From an uncultured Mycoplasmatota bacterium (GTDB lineage: Bacteria > Bacillota_I > Bacilli_A > RF39 > UBA660), in NCBI GenBank assembly GCA_946403755.1, contig CAMJBC010000004.1:1-44156 (forward strand): 44,156 nucleotides of DNA. Reading direction: 5' to 3'. The stretch's first letter is position 1; the number at the start of each line of letters is the position of its first letter. A program made the translations under genes and the position numbers. Positions 25,594 to 34,536 of this stretch are shown piece after piece. A model generated the notes under the pieces. That model saw only the letters and a list, made by a program, of their open reading frames with translations, searched no databases and was not told the origin of the DNA.

Positions 25594-26940
25594 TCAATTA
25601 ACTCTTTTTTCACCAATCATCCATTCAACAACTGGATATTCTACAAATACACTATAATTTGTATCATGAGTTATATTATGAGCATGATGTGGAACTTGTA
25701 TATGCCAAGCTCTTCCTCCATTTATTTTTTTAACTTGTTCTACAAATGGAGGCATAGTTCCTACTCCATCTCCACTACCAACATATGTTTTAAGTGGTAC
25801 TGTTTTAAATGCATTTGCATTTGATGGTGTACATCCCATTCCTACTGCTGCTGAAAAATAATTTGGAAATTGAGGAACAATAGCAAAAACACCATAACAT
25901 CCATTAGAAAAACCTGATATTGATATTCTTTTTTTATCAGCATTTAAATTTGTAGCTAATTTAGTAGTTAATTCTACTATTGATCTACCATAATTTTGTG
26001 ATTTATCATTAGCTGGTATTTGAGGTTGAATAATTATTGCATTATATTTTTTAGCACCTCTATTTATTTCTCTTATTGGGCCACTTACTATACCAAGAGT
26101 GGTACCATTTTTATAATCATTTCCTCTTTCACCTAATCCATGTATAAAAATTACAACTGGTAATTCTGATCCAGCATTCTCAGGAACATATAACCAATAT
26201 GAAAAAGCTTGTCCATTTGATGCTTTATAATAATTTAGTGTAATATTTTTATTATTTACTTTTTGTATTGGAGGATTACTTCCACCTATTTTGCCTATTG
26301 CTTCACCAACATCAGGTGTTTTAGAAGCATCTATTCTTTCTTTCATTTTCTTTAATTTTTGTAATAATTCAGTTTTAGCTGCACTACTGCTTAATTTATT
26401 TACTTCTGCTAATAATTGTTTATAATCATCTTCTGTTCCATTAGTAAAAGCTTCTTCTACTTTTGCTTTTAATTCAACTGTTTTTTTAACATTAGCTAAT
26501 TGATTTAATAATCTATTTTTATCTGCACTATCATCTATTTTACTTACTGCTATTAAAGCTGTTTCATAATCAGATTTATTCATTGATTTAACAGCTATAC
26601 TTACTAATGTTGATGCTTCAGTTACTCTAGCAGCATGTATTCCTTCCGCATTAGCACTTAAAAAACATTTTCTATATTGAAAATCTTCACTTGAATAACG
26701 AACTAATATCCCAACAACAATTGGAATCATAAATATAACAATACAAGCTACAATGTTATTTATAATACTTTTAACTATTTTTGAATCTAGTCCATCTTTA
26801 GAAGTAAGTGATTTAGTTAAGCTCATACTCATTCTAATAATTAAAATAATAGGAACTATTATAGAAATAACTTTAATAATTATTCTAACTATATTTAATA
26901 CTTCTAAAACTGATGAACTATCACAAACTGATAACATCAT
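25594..26940 (-). CDS. membrane-anchored alpha/beta hydrolase with two-helix N-terminus
   Basis: 448 residues from the start at 26940, set by GGTGAT just upstream of ATGATG. Residues 10-38 and 58-80 are two hydrophobic helices joined by a short polar loop, a layout like small VirB2/TrbC-type pilin subunits. Residues 105-205 are charged helical repeats. Residues 230-448 form an esterase/PHB-depolymerase-like hydrolase: FIHGLGERG (oxyanion region, 265-272), canonical GFSNG with Ser345, Asp391 in GSGDG and a His cluster at 418-425. The catalytic set appears complete. The hydrolase is probably extracytoplasmic, since no positive-inside bias contradicts it, but topology is inference. Substrate unknown. 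Confidence 0.75.
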   Translation of the reverse strand: MMLSVCDSSSVLEVLNIVRIIIKVISIIVPIILIIRMSMSLTKSLTSKDGLDSKIVKSIINNIVACIVIFMIPIVVGILVRYSSEDFQYRKCFLSANAEGIHAARVTEASTLVSIAVKSMNKSDYETALIAVSKIDDSADKNRLLNQLANVKKTVELKAKVEEAFTNGTEDDYKQLLAEVNKLSSSAAKTELLQKLKKMKERIDASKTPDVGEAIGKIGGSNPPIQKVNNKNITLNYYKASNGQAFSYWLYVPENAGSELPVVIFIHGLGERGNDYKNGTTLGIVSGPIREINRGAKKYNAIIIQPQIPANDKSQNYGRSIVELTTKLATNLNADKKRISISGFSNGCYGVFAIVPQFPNYFSAAVGMGCTPSNANAFKTVPLKTYVGSGDGVGTMPPFVEQVKKINGGRAWHIQVPHHAHNITHDTNYSVFVEYPVVEWMIGEKRVN

Positions 26941-26969
26941 ATTTATCACCATAACAATTATAACATATA

Positions 26970-26996
26970 AAAAAGGAGTTTAACTCCTTTATTTAT
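26970..26996 (-). terminator. intrinsic terminator of the metallothionein-like gene
   Basis: AAAGGAGTT/AACTCCTTT perfect stem with T-rich tail on the minus strand. Confidence 0.75.
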
Positions 26997-27093
26997 TTTT
27001 ATGACAACCACATTTACAATCTTTGCAAGTACATGGTTTTCCTTCTTGACATCCGCATTTGCAGTCTTTACTACAATTACATTTCTTTGCCAT
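26989..27093 (-). CDS. metallothionein-like Cys-rich small protein, 34 aa
   Basis: A 34-codon gene on the minus strand with a strong AGGAGG site 6 nt before the ATG and a good terminator after it. It has 10 cysteines at positions 5, 7, 11, 13, 15, 21, 23, 26, 28 and 30, plus His31; nearly all the rest is Lys, Asp, Gly and small residues, with no aromatics. Two similar halves, CNCSKDCKCGC and CTCKDCKCGC, each carry five Cys. This is the composition of a metal-thiolate cluster protein. It lies 97 nt downstream of a CDF metal exporter on the same strand. Metal binding is inferred from composition; no known bacterial metallothionein family is claimed. Confidence 0.78.
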   Translation of the reverse strand: MAKKCNCSKDCKCGCQEGKPCTCKDCKCGCHKNK

Positions 27094-27190
27094 ATTTCCT
27101 CCTACTTCTATATATTATATACCACATTTAATAAAATTTTTCTAGGTACAAGTTTATCATCAAATACAATTTTTAAAATATTTATTTACT

Positions 27191-28291
27191 TTAATCAGCT
27201 ACATCTGAATCTACTGTTATATAAAAATGATAATCTTTATAAATATTTTTTAATTCTTTTTTAATATTATGTATAATTTTATCTTTTTCTTCTTCAGCAA
27301 AATCAATAATTAAATCAAAATATACTATATTTTTAGTCTTATCTACATAAAAACCATGTAATTGAGATACTGAATCATATTTTTTTATTGTATCTTCAAT
27401 ATCTTTTTTTAGTTTTTTAAATTCACCTTTATCATTTAAAGCATATATTCCAATTGTTAGAATAATTCCATATTCTGAAAATATCTCATATTCTATTTTT
27501 CTTGTTAATACATGAATTTCTTCAGCAGTCATATCATTTCTAACTTCAATATGAACAGATCCTATTATTTTAGATGGACCATAATAATGCAAATATAAGT
27601 CATATGCACCTTTTATTTCATCATATTCTAATATTTTCTTTTTTAGTTTAGATGTAAGCTTACTATCTGCTCTTTCACCTATTAAAAGACTAGTTGTTTC
27701 ACTAAGTAAAACAAAAGCTGTTCTAATTATTATAATTGATATTAAAACACCTAAATATCCATCTACATTTATATCCCATAAATATGTTGTAATTGCTCCT
27801 AATAAAGTCGAAAATGATAAAACAGAATCCATAATAGAATCAGTACCTGTTGCGATTAAAGCATGTGAATTTAATGATTTACCAATTTTTTGAACATAAT
27901 TTCCATATACAAACTTAATAATTACACCAACTGCGATTAAAATAATAAATAATACGGAGTATTCTGGTTCAACTGGATTAATTATTTTATTAATTGCTTC
28001 TTTCATAGCAAAAACACCTACAACTAAAACAATTGTAGAGATAATAACTGATGTAAAATATTCTATTCTTCCATGACCATATGGGTGTTTTTTATCTGGA
28101 GCTTTATTAGATAACTTAGTGCCAATAATATTAATAATTGAAGACATTGAGTCGCTTAAATTATTTACTCCATCTAAAATAATAGCTATTGATGAAGATA
28201 TAAAGCCTATTACCAATTTAATTGCTACTAATATAGCGTTTAATATTACGCCTAATATACTAGTTTTAATTATTTTTTTATTTCTATCCAT
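27191..28291 (-). CDS. cation diffusion facilitator, probably Mn2+ exporter
   Basis: 366 residues from the start at 28291, preceded by AGGTGAT. Six hydrophobic helices fill about 10-215, with a soluble C-terminal domain carrying the family's ferredoxin-like fold. HPYGHGRIEY (69-78) is the family signature. Aligning on it, the transport site is Asn43-x3-Asp47 in the second helix and Asp151-x3-Asp155 in the fifth. Zinc exporters usually have HxxxD or DxxxD in the first site and HxxxD in the fifth helix; the N-D-D-D arrangement is that reported for Mn exporters such as MntE. Mn2+ export is therefore the preferred call, by motif only. The C-terminal part extends further than in many members. Confidence 0.85.
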   Translation of the reverse strand: MDRNKKIIKTSILGVILNAILVAIKLVIGFISSSIAIILDGVNNLSDSMSSIINIIGTKLSNKAPDKKHPYGHGRIEYFTSVIISTIVLVVGVFAMKEAINKIINPVEPEYSVLFIILIAVGVIIKFVYGNYVQKIGKSLNSHALIATGTDSIMDSVLSFSTLLGAITTYLWDINVDGYLGVLISIIIIRTAFVLLSETTSLLIGERADSKLTSKLKKKILEYDEIKGAYDLYLHYYGPSKIIGSVHIEVRNDMTAEEIHVLTRKIEYEIFSEYGIILTIGIYALNDKGEFKKLKKDIEDTIKKYDSVSQLHGFYVDKTKNIVYFDLIIDFAEEEKDKIIHNIKKELKNIYKDYHFYITVDSDVAD

Positions 28292-28310
28292 ATTATCACC
28301 TATAATATAC

Positions 28311-28340
28311 AAAATGCAGTAGCTATACTACTGCATTTTA
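28311..28340 (-). terminator. intrinsic terminator of the SDR gene
   Basis: AAAATGCAGTAG/CTACTGCATTTT near-perfect stem, one of the strongest in the window, followed by T-rich sequence. Confidence 0.8.
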
Positions 28341-28359
28341 TTATAATTCTAATTATATA

Positions 28360-29118
28360 CTAAATACAAGTATATCCACCATCTATTGGTAAAATAACTC
28401 CTGTTACATAACTTGCCTCATCACTTGCTAAGAAAATTGCTCCTGCATTTAATTCACCTTCATTACCGTATCTCTCCATAGGTACATGAGTTTTAGCAAA
28501 TTGTTGAAATTGTTCTGTATCTAATACAGCTGTTGTAAGTTCAGTATAGAAGTAACCTGGGCAAATACAATTTACAGTAATATTATATTTTGCAAGTTCT
28601 GCAGCTGCAGCTCTTGTATAATTAACAACTCCACCTTTACTTGTATGATATGCTATTGTTGGTATTTCTGTATTACCAACCATTCCATACATTGAAGCTA
28701 TATTAATTATTCTTCCATAATTATGTTTTTTCATTATATTTCCAAATGCTCTAGTCATTTTGAATACTGAAGTCATATCTGTTGCTATTGTGAAATCCCA
28801 TTCTTCATCATTCATTTCTAAAGCACCTTTATCTTTAGAAGATCCTGCACAGTTAACTAAAATATCTACTTTACCAAAGAATTTTTCTACAGTACTAGCT
28901 GATTTTCTAATATCAACTGTTGATGTAACATCGCATTGTACAGGTAATACTTTAACTCCCTCTTTTTCAAGTTCAACTTTTAATTCTTCTAATCTATCTA
29001 ATCTACGAGCTAGTATTGCTAAGTCTGCTCCTTGCTTTGCAAAAGCTTTAGCCATTTGTCTTCCAAGACCACTACTTGCCCCAGTAACTACTGCTACTCT
29101 TCCCTTTAAATTAAACAT
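28360..29118 (-). CDS. short-chain dehydrogenase/reductase
   Basis: 252 residues from the start at 29118 (GGAGATGAG upstream; an earlier ATG is inside the upstream terminator). Classical SDR layout: TGASSGLG cofactor loop near residue 12, NCAG (about 90), catalytic Ser in NIASMYG and Tyr-x-x-x-Lys in AYHTSKGG. The C-terminus ends with the usual VTGVILPIDGGYT. Close to gluconate 5-dehydrogenase/3-oxoacyl-ACP reductase-like members, but substrate cannot be read from the sequence. It stands alone between strong terminators. Confidence 0.88.
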   Translation of the reverse strand: MFNLKGRVAVVTGASSGLGRQMAKAFAKQGADLAILARRLDRLEELKVELEKEGVKVLPVQCDVTSTVDIRKSASTVEKFFGKVDILVNCAGSSKDKGALEMNDEEWDFTIATDMTSVFKMTRAFGNIMKKHNYGRIINIASMYGMVGNTEIPTIAYHTSKGGVVNYTRAAAAELAKYNITVNCICPGYFYTELTTAVLDTEQFQQFAKTHVPMERYGNEGELNAGAIFLASDEASYVTGVILPIDGGYTCI

Positions 29119-29151
29119 ATTCTCATCTCCATATCTTACATTATTAATTAT

Positions 29152-30509
<1,358 letters not shown>

Positions 30510-30550
30510 TTATTATTTAATACTATTGCATCACTATTAAAATTATAATA

Positions 30551-30576
30551 AAAAAGTAGATAAAAATCTACTTTTT
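30551..30576 (-). terminator. intrinsic terminator of the GT8 gene
   Basis: AAAAAGTAGA/TCTACTTTTT stem followed by T-rich sequence on the minus strand. Confidence 0.75.
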
Positions 30577-30580
30577 ATGA

Positions 30581-31351
30581 TTAATTTATATTTTTTAATA
30601 TATCTATATATTTATCAAAAAAATATAATTCATTTTCTTTATTATTACCTTGTATTTCTTCTCTTCTTTTTAATAAATTATCTTCACTCAACATCCATAT
30701 TTTAGGATATCCAATATAATGAATTACACAAATATTAGATAATTCATAATTTAAATTATTTATGTAATAATCTACTAATGAATTAAACAAATTATAATTT
30801 TCAGATATATATAAGTTTTGATTATGCCAATCAAAATATTCTTCAATTATATCTTGGTCTCCAATACTTTTATTAGAATCATGACTTAATAGTAATTCTT
30901 TTAATTCTTTTGATATACCTTCTTTAGGTTCAATAACCATTAATCCAGAATTTATATTAATCCAATCTTTATATCTAGATTTTCCTGCCGCAACAGCTGA
31001 CATATGTGGATAATTAAATAAATCATCTATATTTTTATTAATATACATATCACTATCTAAATAAACAATTTTATCAAATTCTGTTAAATCAAAAATATTA
31101 AATTTATCAAAAGTATTAGCCCAATGCTGATAGCTTTTATTATTAATAAACGATGCATCTACTCTAGATTTATTTATTACTTTATAACCTCTATTATTAA
31201 AATCATTTATTATTTCTTTATCTATATTTTCATTTACTAATACTACAAAATTATTATATTTTGGATTAGTTTGTTTTAATGATTCAAATAGAACTATTAC
31301 ACCTTTATAATAATCATTTGTACTAAGAACTGTTACATATGCATAGTTCAT
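30581..31351 (-). CDS. glycosyltransferase family 8 (glycogenin-like)
   Basis: 256 residues. GT-A fold retaining transferase: YVTVLSTNDYYKGVIVLFESL at the start, the metal-binding D-x-D in LDSDM (Asp99, Asp101) and ININSGLMVIEP followed by GDQDIIEEYF. No membrane segment or signal peptide; cytosolic. Members transfer glucose or galactose onto proteins, lipids or polysaccharides, and the acceptor here is unknown. AGGAG precedes the ATG, and the DUF362 gene lies 10 nt upstream, so the two are in one unit. Confidence 0.85.
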   Translation of the reverse strand: MNYAYVTVLSTNDYYKGVIVLFESLKQTNPKYNNFVVLVNENIDKEIINDFNNRGYKVINKSRVDASFINNKSYQHWANTFDKFNIFDLTEFDKIVYLDSDMYINKNIDDLFNYPHMSAVAAGKSRYKDWININSGLMVIEPKEGISKELKELLLSHDSNKSIGDQDIIEEYFDWHNQNLYISENYNLFNSLVDYYINNLNYELSNICVIHYIGYPKIWMLSEDNLLKRREEIQGNNKENELYFFDKYIDILKNIN

Positions 31352-31360
31352 ATTAATCTC

Positions 31361-32242
31361 CTATTTTGTTATATCAAATAATTCATATTGGCGAGAACCA
31401 AAATTTAATTCTTTAGCTGCTTCAATAGTATGAATTCCATGTCTTGATTCAACTCTTTCCATAAAATGGTCTCTTCCTACATCACTTGATTCATCTACTA
31501 AATCAATACATGCTTGATCTATAGCTATTGGATCTAAACTTGATAATACTCCAATATCTTTTAAGCATGGATCTTCTGCTACAGCACAACAATCACAATC
31601 AACACTCATATTTTTCATAATATTTATGAATGCAATATTTCCTTTAAAATGTTCATAAACTGAACTAGCAGCATCTGCCATACTTTCTAAGAATTTATCT
31701 TGTTCTGGTAAATTATCCCATATATCTTCAGCATCAGTAGTTCTACCTGCACTATGAATATATGCTTTTCCACCACGTGATGCACAACCTATTGATAATT
31801 GTTTTAAAGCTCCACCAAATCCACCCATTGGATGTCCTTTAAAGTGAGATATTACTAACATAGAATCATAATTATTAATATTTTTACCAACATAATTTTT
31901 CTTTAATACTTTACCATTTGGAATAGGAAGTTCTATTTCTCCATCAGCATCCATAATATCTACATTAAAGTATTTATCCCATTCATGTTTATGAATTAAT
32001 TCTTTATGATCTTTTGTATTTGTTCTAGCACCAGGATAAGCAGTATTACATTCAACTACAGTTCCATGTACTTTATCAATTAATGGTTTTAATAGTTCTG
32101 GTCTCATATAGTTTTGGTTTCCATCTTCACCACTATGAATTTTTACTGCTACCTTTCCTTTTAATTCAACACCTAAAGCATCATATACTTTTATTAAGCT
32201 TTCTGGTGTAATTTCTTCTGAAAAATAAATATTTGATAACAT
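31361..32242 (-). CDS. DUF362 domain protein
   Basis: 293 residues. The DUF362 core is visible in VAVKIHSGEDGNQNYMRPE, VISHFKGHPMGGFGGALKQLSIG and DCDCCAVAEDPCLKDIGV. Family members often carry a 4Fe-4S ferredoxin domain; this copy has the Cys cluster CDCC...C but no full ferredoxin CxxCxxCxxxC motif. The function of the family is not established. AGGAGG precedes the ATG. First gene of a unit with the GT8 gene. Confidence 0.82.
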   Translation of the reverse strand: MLSNIYFSEEITPESLIKVYDALGVELKGKVAVKIHSGEDGNQNYMRPELLKPLIDKVHGTVVECNTAYPGARTNTKDHKELIHKHEWDKYFNVDIMDADGEIELPIPNGKVLKKNYVGKNINNYDSMLVISHFKGHPMGGFGGALKQLSIGCASRGGKAYIHSAGRTTDAEDIWDNLPEQDKFLESMADAASSVYEHFKGNIAFINIMKNMSVDCDCCAVAEDPCLKDIGVLSSLDPIAIDQACIDLVDESSDVGRDHFMERVESRHGIHTIEAAKELNFGSRQYELFDITK

Positions 32243-32277
32243 AACTCCTCCTTATTTATTAATTCAATTATAACATA

Positions 32278-32305
32278 TAAAAAGAGTATTTCGTAATACT
32301 CTTTT
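32278..32305 (-). terminator. intrinsic terminator of lepB
   Basis: AAAGAGTATTA/TAATACTCTTT-type stem with T tract on the minus strand. Confidence 0.75.
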
Positions 32306-32798
32306 ATTTAATCTTACCAATTTTATTAAATGGAAATAATCTTATTAAAACTCTACCTAATATTTTATCTTTTTTAAATGGTCCTAAATATCTACTATCT
32401 TTTGAATTAGGTCTATTATCACCTAATACAAAATATTCACCATCTTTAGTAGTATATTCAAAATCTTCTGTATCTTTAAATTTAATATCAGTTTTAATTT
32501 CTTTTCCATCAATATATAATTTATTATTTCTATATATCAATGTTTCATTTGGAAGTGCTATTACTCTTTTAATAATTTTATCTTTATCAAAATCATTTTT
32601 AACAACTACTATATCAAATCTTTTAATATCTGATATTCTATATACTAATTTATTAATAATAACTAAATCATTATTATATAAATTATCATTCATAGAATCT
32701 CCATCAACTAAAGCAGGGGTCACTAAAAAAGTACGTATTAATACTACGACAATAACTATATATACATAATCTTTAATAGCATTCCAAAATTTTTTCAT
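32304..32798 (-). CDS. lepB: signal peptidase I
   Basis: 164 residues. One N-terminal membrane anchor (about 8-28), then the S26A catalytic domain outside the membrane with Ser35 in GDSMNDNL and Lys77 in IIKRVIALP, the Ser-Lys dyad, and the conserved GDNRPNSKDSR box. It removes signal peptides from secreted proteins, such as the thioester surface protein here. Short form typical of Gram-positives. Located just downstream of rplS with that gene's terminator in between. Confidence 0.95.
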   Translation of the reverse strand: MKKFWNAIKDYVYIVIVVVLIRTFLVTPALVDGDSMNDNLYNNDLVIINKLVYRISDIKRFDIVVVKNDFDKDKIIKRVIALPNETLIYRNNKLYIDGKEIKTDIKFKDTEDFEYTTKDGEYFVLGDNRPNSKDSRYLGPFKKDKILGRVLIRLFPFNKIGKIK

Positions 32799-32812
32799 AT
32801 TACTCCTTTAAC

Positions 32813-32838
32813 AAAAAATTAGGTTTAAAACCTAATTT
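32813..32838 (-). terminator. intrinsic terminator of rplS
   Basis: AAATTAGG/CCTAATTT stem with T tract on the minus strand, overlapping the rplS stop codon; read-through into lepB is possible. Confidence 0.7.
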
Positions 32839-33170
32839 CTTTCTTTAATTTTAAAACTTCCTGTAAGATTCTTTAAGAAGTTAAGTTTAGCTCTTCTTAC
32901 TTTTCCTTTTTTAACTACTGTTATTTTATCAATAAGTGGACTATTAACTTTAAATACTCTGTTAATTCCTACACTTCCACTTTTCTTTCTAACAGTAAAT
33001 GTTTCAGAAACGCTTCCACCTTTTCTAGCAGTTACAATTCCTTCATAAGCTTGAATTCTTTCTCTTTTACCTTCTTTAATCTTAACATCAACTCTAACTG
33101 TATCTCCAACTTGAAAATTAGGAACATTAGGATTGATTTGTTTTTTGTTAATTAAATCGATTAAATTCAT
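32832..33170 (-). CDS. rplS: 50S ribosomal protein L19
   Basis: 112 residues, normal size. Family segments: [38 protein letters not shown] and [14 protein letters not shown]. Sits at the 30S-50S interface. GGAGGG precedes the ATG. The leader upstream could hold an L19-type regulatory structure (see separate entry). Confidence 0.98.
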   Translation of the reverse strand: MNLIDLINKKQINPNVPNFQVGDTVRVDVKIKEGKRERIQAYEGIVTARKGGSVSETFTVRKKSGSVGINRVFKVNSPLIDKITVVKKGKVRRAKLNFLKNLTGSFKIKERN

Positions 33171-33172
33171 CT

Positions 33173-33240
33173 CTTATACCCTCCTCTGTGCTTTATTTAA
33201 TCATGCACTTTATGCAGCGGATTAAGCGATATAATAATAA
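33173..33240 (-). promoter_or_regulatory. possible L19 leader RNA
   Basis: The rplS 5' region contains CCGCTGCATAAAGTGCATGA and GTGC...GCAC pairings just before GGAGGG, and is GC-richer than other leaders here. Bacillota rplS genes often carry an L19 leader at this place. Called from position and pairing, not from a covariance match. Confidence 0.4.
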
Positions 33241-33243
33241 CAC

Positions 33244-33267
33244 AAAACTTGCATTACTGCAAGTTTT
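33244..33267 (-). terminator. intrinsic terminator of ftsW
   Basis: AAAACTTGCA/TGCAAGTTTT stem with T tract on the minus strand, overlapping the region just before the stop at 33269. Confidence 0.75.
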
Positions 33268-33268
33268 T

Positions 33269-34444
33269 TTAGTTACTTTCTTTATGTATTTGATTTTCCA
33301 TATTAATTCTTTGAACAATTGCAAATGCACCAAGCATACATATTATAAATGTTCCACCATAACTTAAGAATGGAAGTGGTACTCCAGTTACTGGAATTAT
33401 ACCAAGTACTCCACCTAAATTAATAAATATATGAAGCATAAAATATATACCTATTCCATAACATATTATTGAATTCCTAAGTGTATGAGTATTAACTGCT
33501 ACTCTAAATGTGAAATATAAAAGTACCATATACGCAATTATTATTAAAATACCTACTATTACACCAAATTCTTCTACTACAATTGGGAATATAAAGTCAG
33601 TATGACTTTCTGGAAGATATAGATATTTTTGAACACTATTTCCTACTCCTACTCCAGTAAGTCCTCCATTATCCATTGCTATATATCCATTACATACTTG
33701 ATATCCTGATGGATCTTCATATCTATCACAAGCATTTTTATAATTAAATCTTGATAATCTTCCACCACCATCTAAAGCACTTTCTGGTAAAACTAAATAT
33801 CCAAATTTTAAAATACATACACTAAATATTAATAAGAATATAACTATTCCTTTAAATGTTTTTATCCAAGGTTCTTTAGTTGGTACACATGCAAATACTA
33901 ATGCATATAACGCAGCCATAATAGCACATGTTCCAAAGTCTCCACCAAGTAATATTACACCTGCACATACTGCACATAGTATTAATGGTCTAATAGCAGA
34001 AAACCATGATTTATTATTTGAATTAGCCCACTGTCCATAATAGGATCCCATATACATAATCAGCGAGACTTTTAAAACTTCTGCTGGTTGGAACGTTATT
34101 GGTCCAATAGTCATAGTAACTGTACTAATACTTCCCGTTATTTTAGACCAACCAAAAGTAAATATCATAATAGCAAGCATTATCAAACTAATACCTAATG
34201 ATATAGTTTTATATGTACTTGTTGGAAATCTAAGTACAATAAGTGATCCAACTATACCTATTGCTATCATTATTAATTGTTTTCTAAAGAAATAATATGG
34301 GGATGCATTATGATATCTTAATACAGATGAAATTGAAGATGCATCCAATATTAAAAAGGCCCCTAATATAGCAAGACCTATACTAATGAATAATATCCAT
34401 TTATTCATATAATTCCAAATTGTTTTCTTACTTCTTCTACTCAT
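33269..34444 (-). CDS. ftsW: FtsW/RodA-type SEDS peptidoglycan polymerase
   Basis: 391 residues, about ten membrane helices. SEDS signatures: TFQPAEVLKVSLI, GGDFGTCAIM, NGGLTGVGVGNSVQKYLYLPESHTDFIFPIVVEEFG and VTGVPLPFLSYGGT. These proteins polymerise lipid II with a partner class B PBP, for septation (FtsW) or elongation (RodA). FtsW is preferred by overall resemblance, but the two are hard to separate by eye. No Shine-Dalgarno sequence is seen; the -10 box lies 12 nt upstream of the ATG. Confidence 0.9.
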   Translation of the reverse strand: MSRRSKKTIWNYMNKWILFISIGLAILGAFLILDASSISSVLRYHNASPYYFFRKQLIMIAIGIVGSLIVLRFPTSTYKTISLGISLIMLAIMIFTFGWSKITGSISTVTMTIGPITFQPAEVLKVSLIMYMGSYYGQWANSNNKSWFSAIRPLILCAVCAGVILLGGDFGTCAIMAALYALVFACVPTKEPWIKTFKGIVIFLLIFSVCILKFGYLVLPESALDGGGRLSRFNYKNACDRYEDPSGYQVCNGYIAMDNGGLTGVGVGNSVQKYLYLPESHTDFIFPIVVEEFGVIVGILIIIAYMVLLYFTFRVAVNTHTLRNSIICYGIGIYFMLHIFINLGGVLGIIPVTGVPLPFLSYGGTFIICMLGAFAIVQRINMENQIHKESN

Positions 34445-34456
34445 ATTATCAAGTTA

Positions 34457-34485
34457 ATTATAATAAATATACGATATTTTGTAAA
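34457..34485 (-). promoter_or_regulatory. promoter of ftsW, near-leaderless
   Basis: Minus-strand TTTACA (34485-34480), 17-nt spacer, TATAAT (34462-34457), then only 12 nt to the ATG, predicting a 5' leader of about 5 nt. Confidence 0.65.
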
Positions 34486-34497
34486 TTGAACGTAATT

Positions 34498-34536
34498 AAA
34501 AAGTGTAAAAAAAATAAAGTGATTTACACTTTATAT
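34498..34536 (-). terminator. intrinsic terminator of tmk-thyX
   Basis: AAAGTGTAAA/TTTACACTTT stem with T-rich stretch on the minus strand, at the end of thyX. Confidence 0.7.

Noticed and set aside
27001-27264. Plus-strand open frame of 87 codons
   Set aside because: Antisense to the metallothionein-like gene and the end of the CDF gene, with hydrophobic, biased translation.
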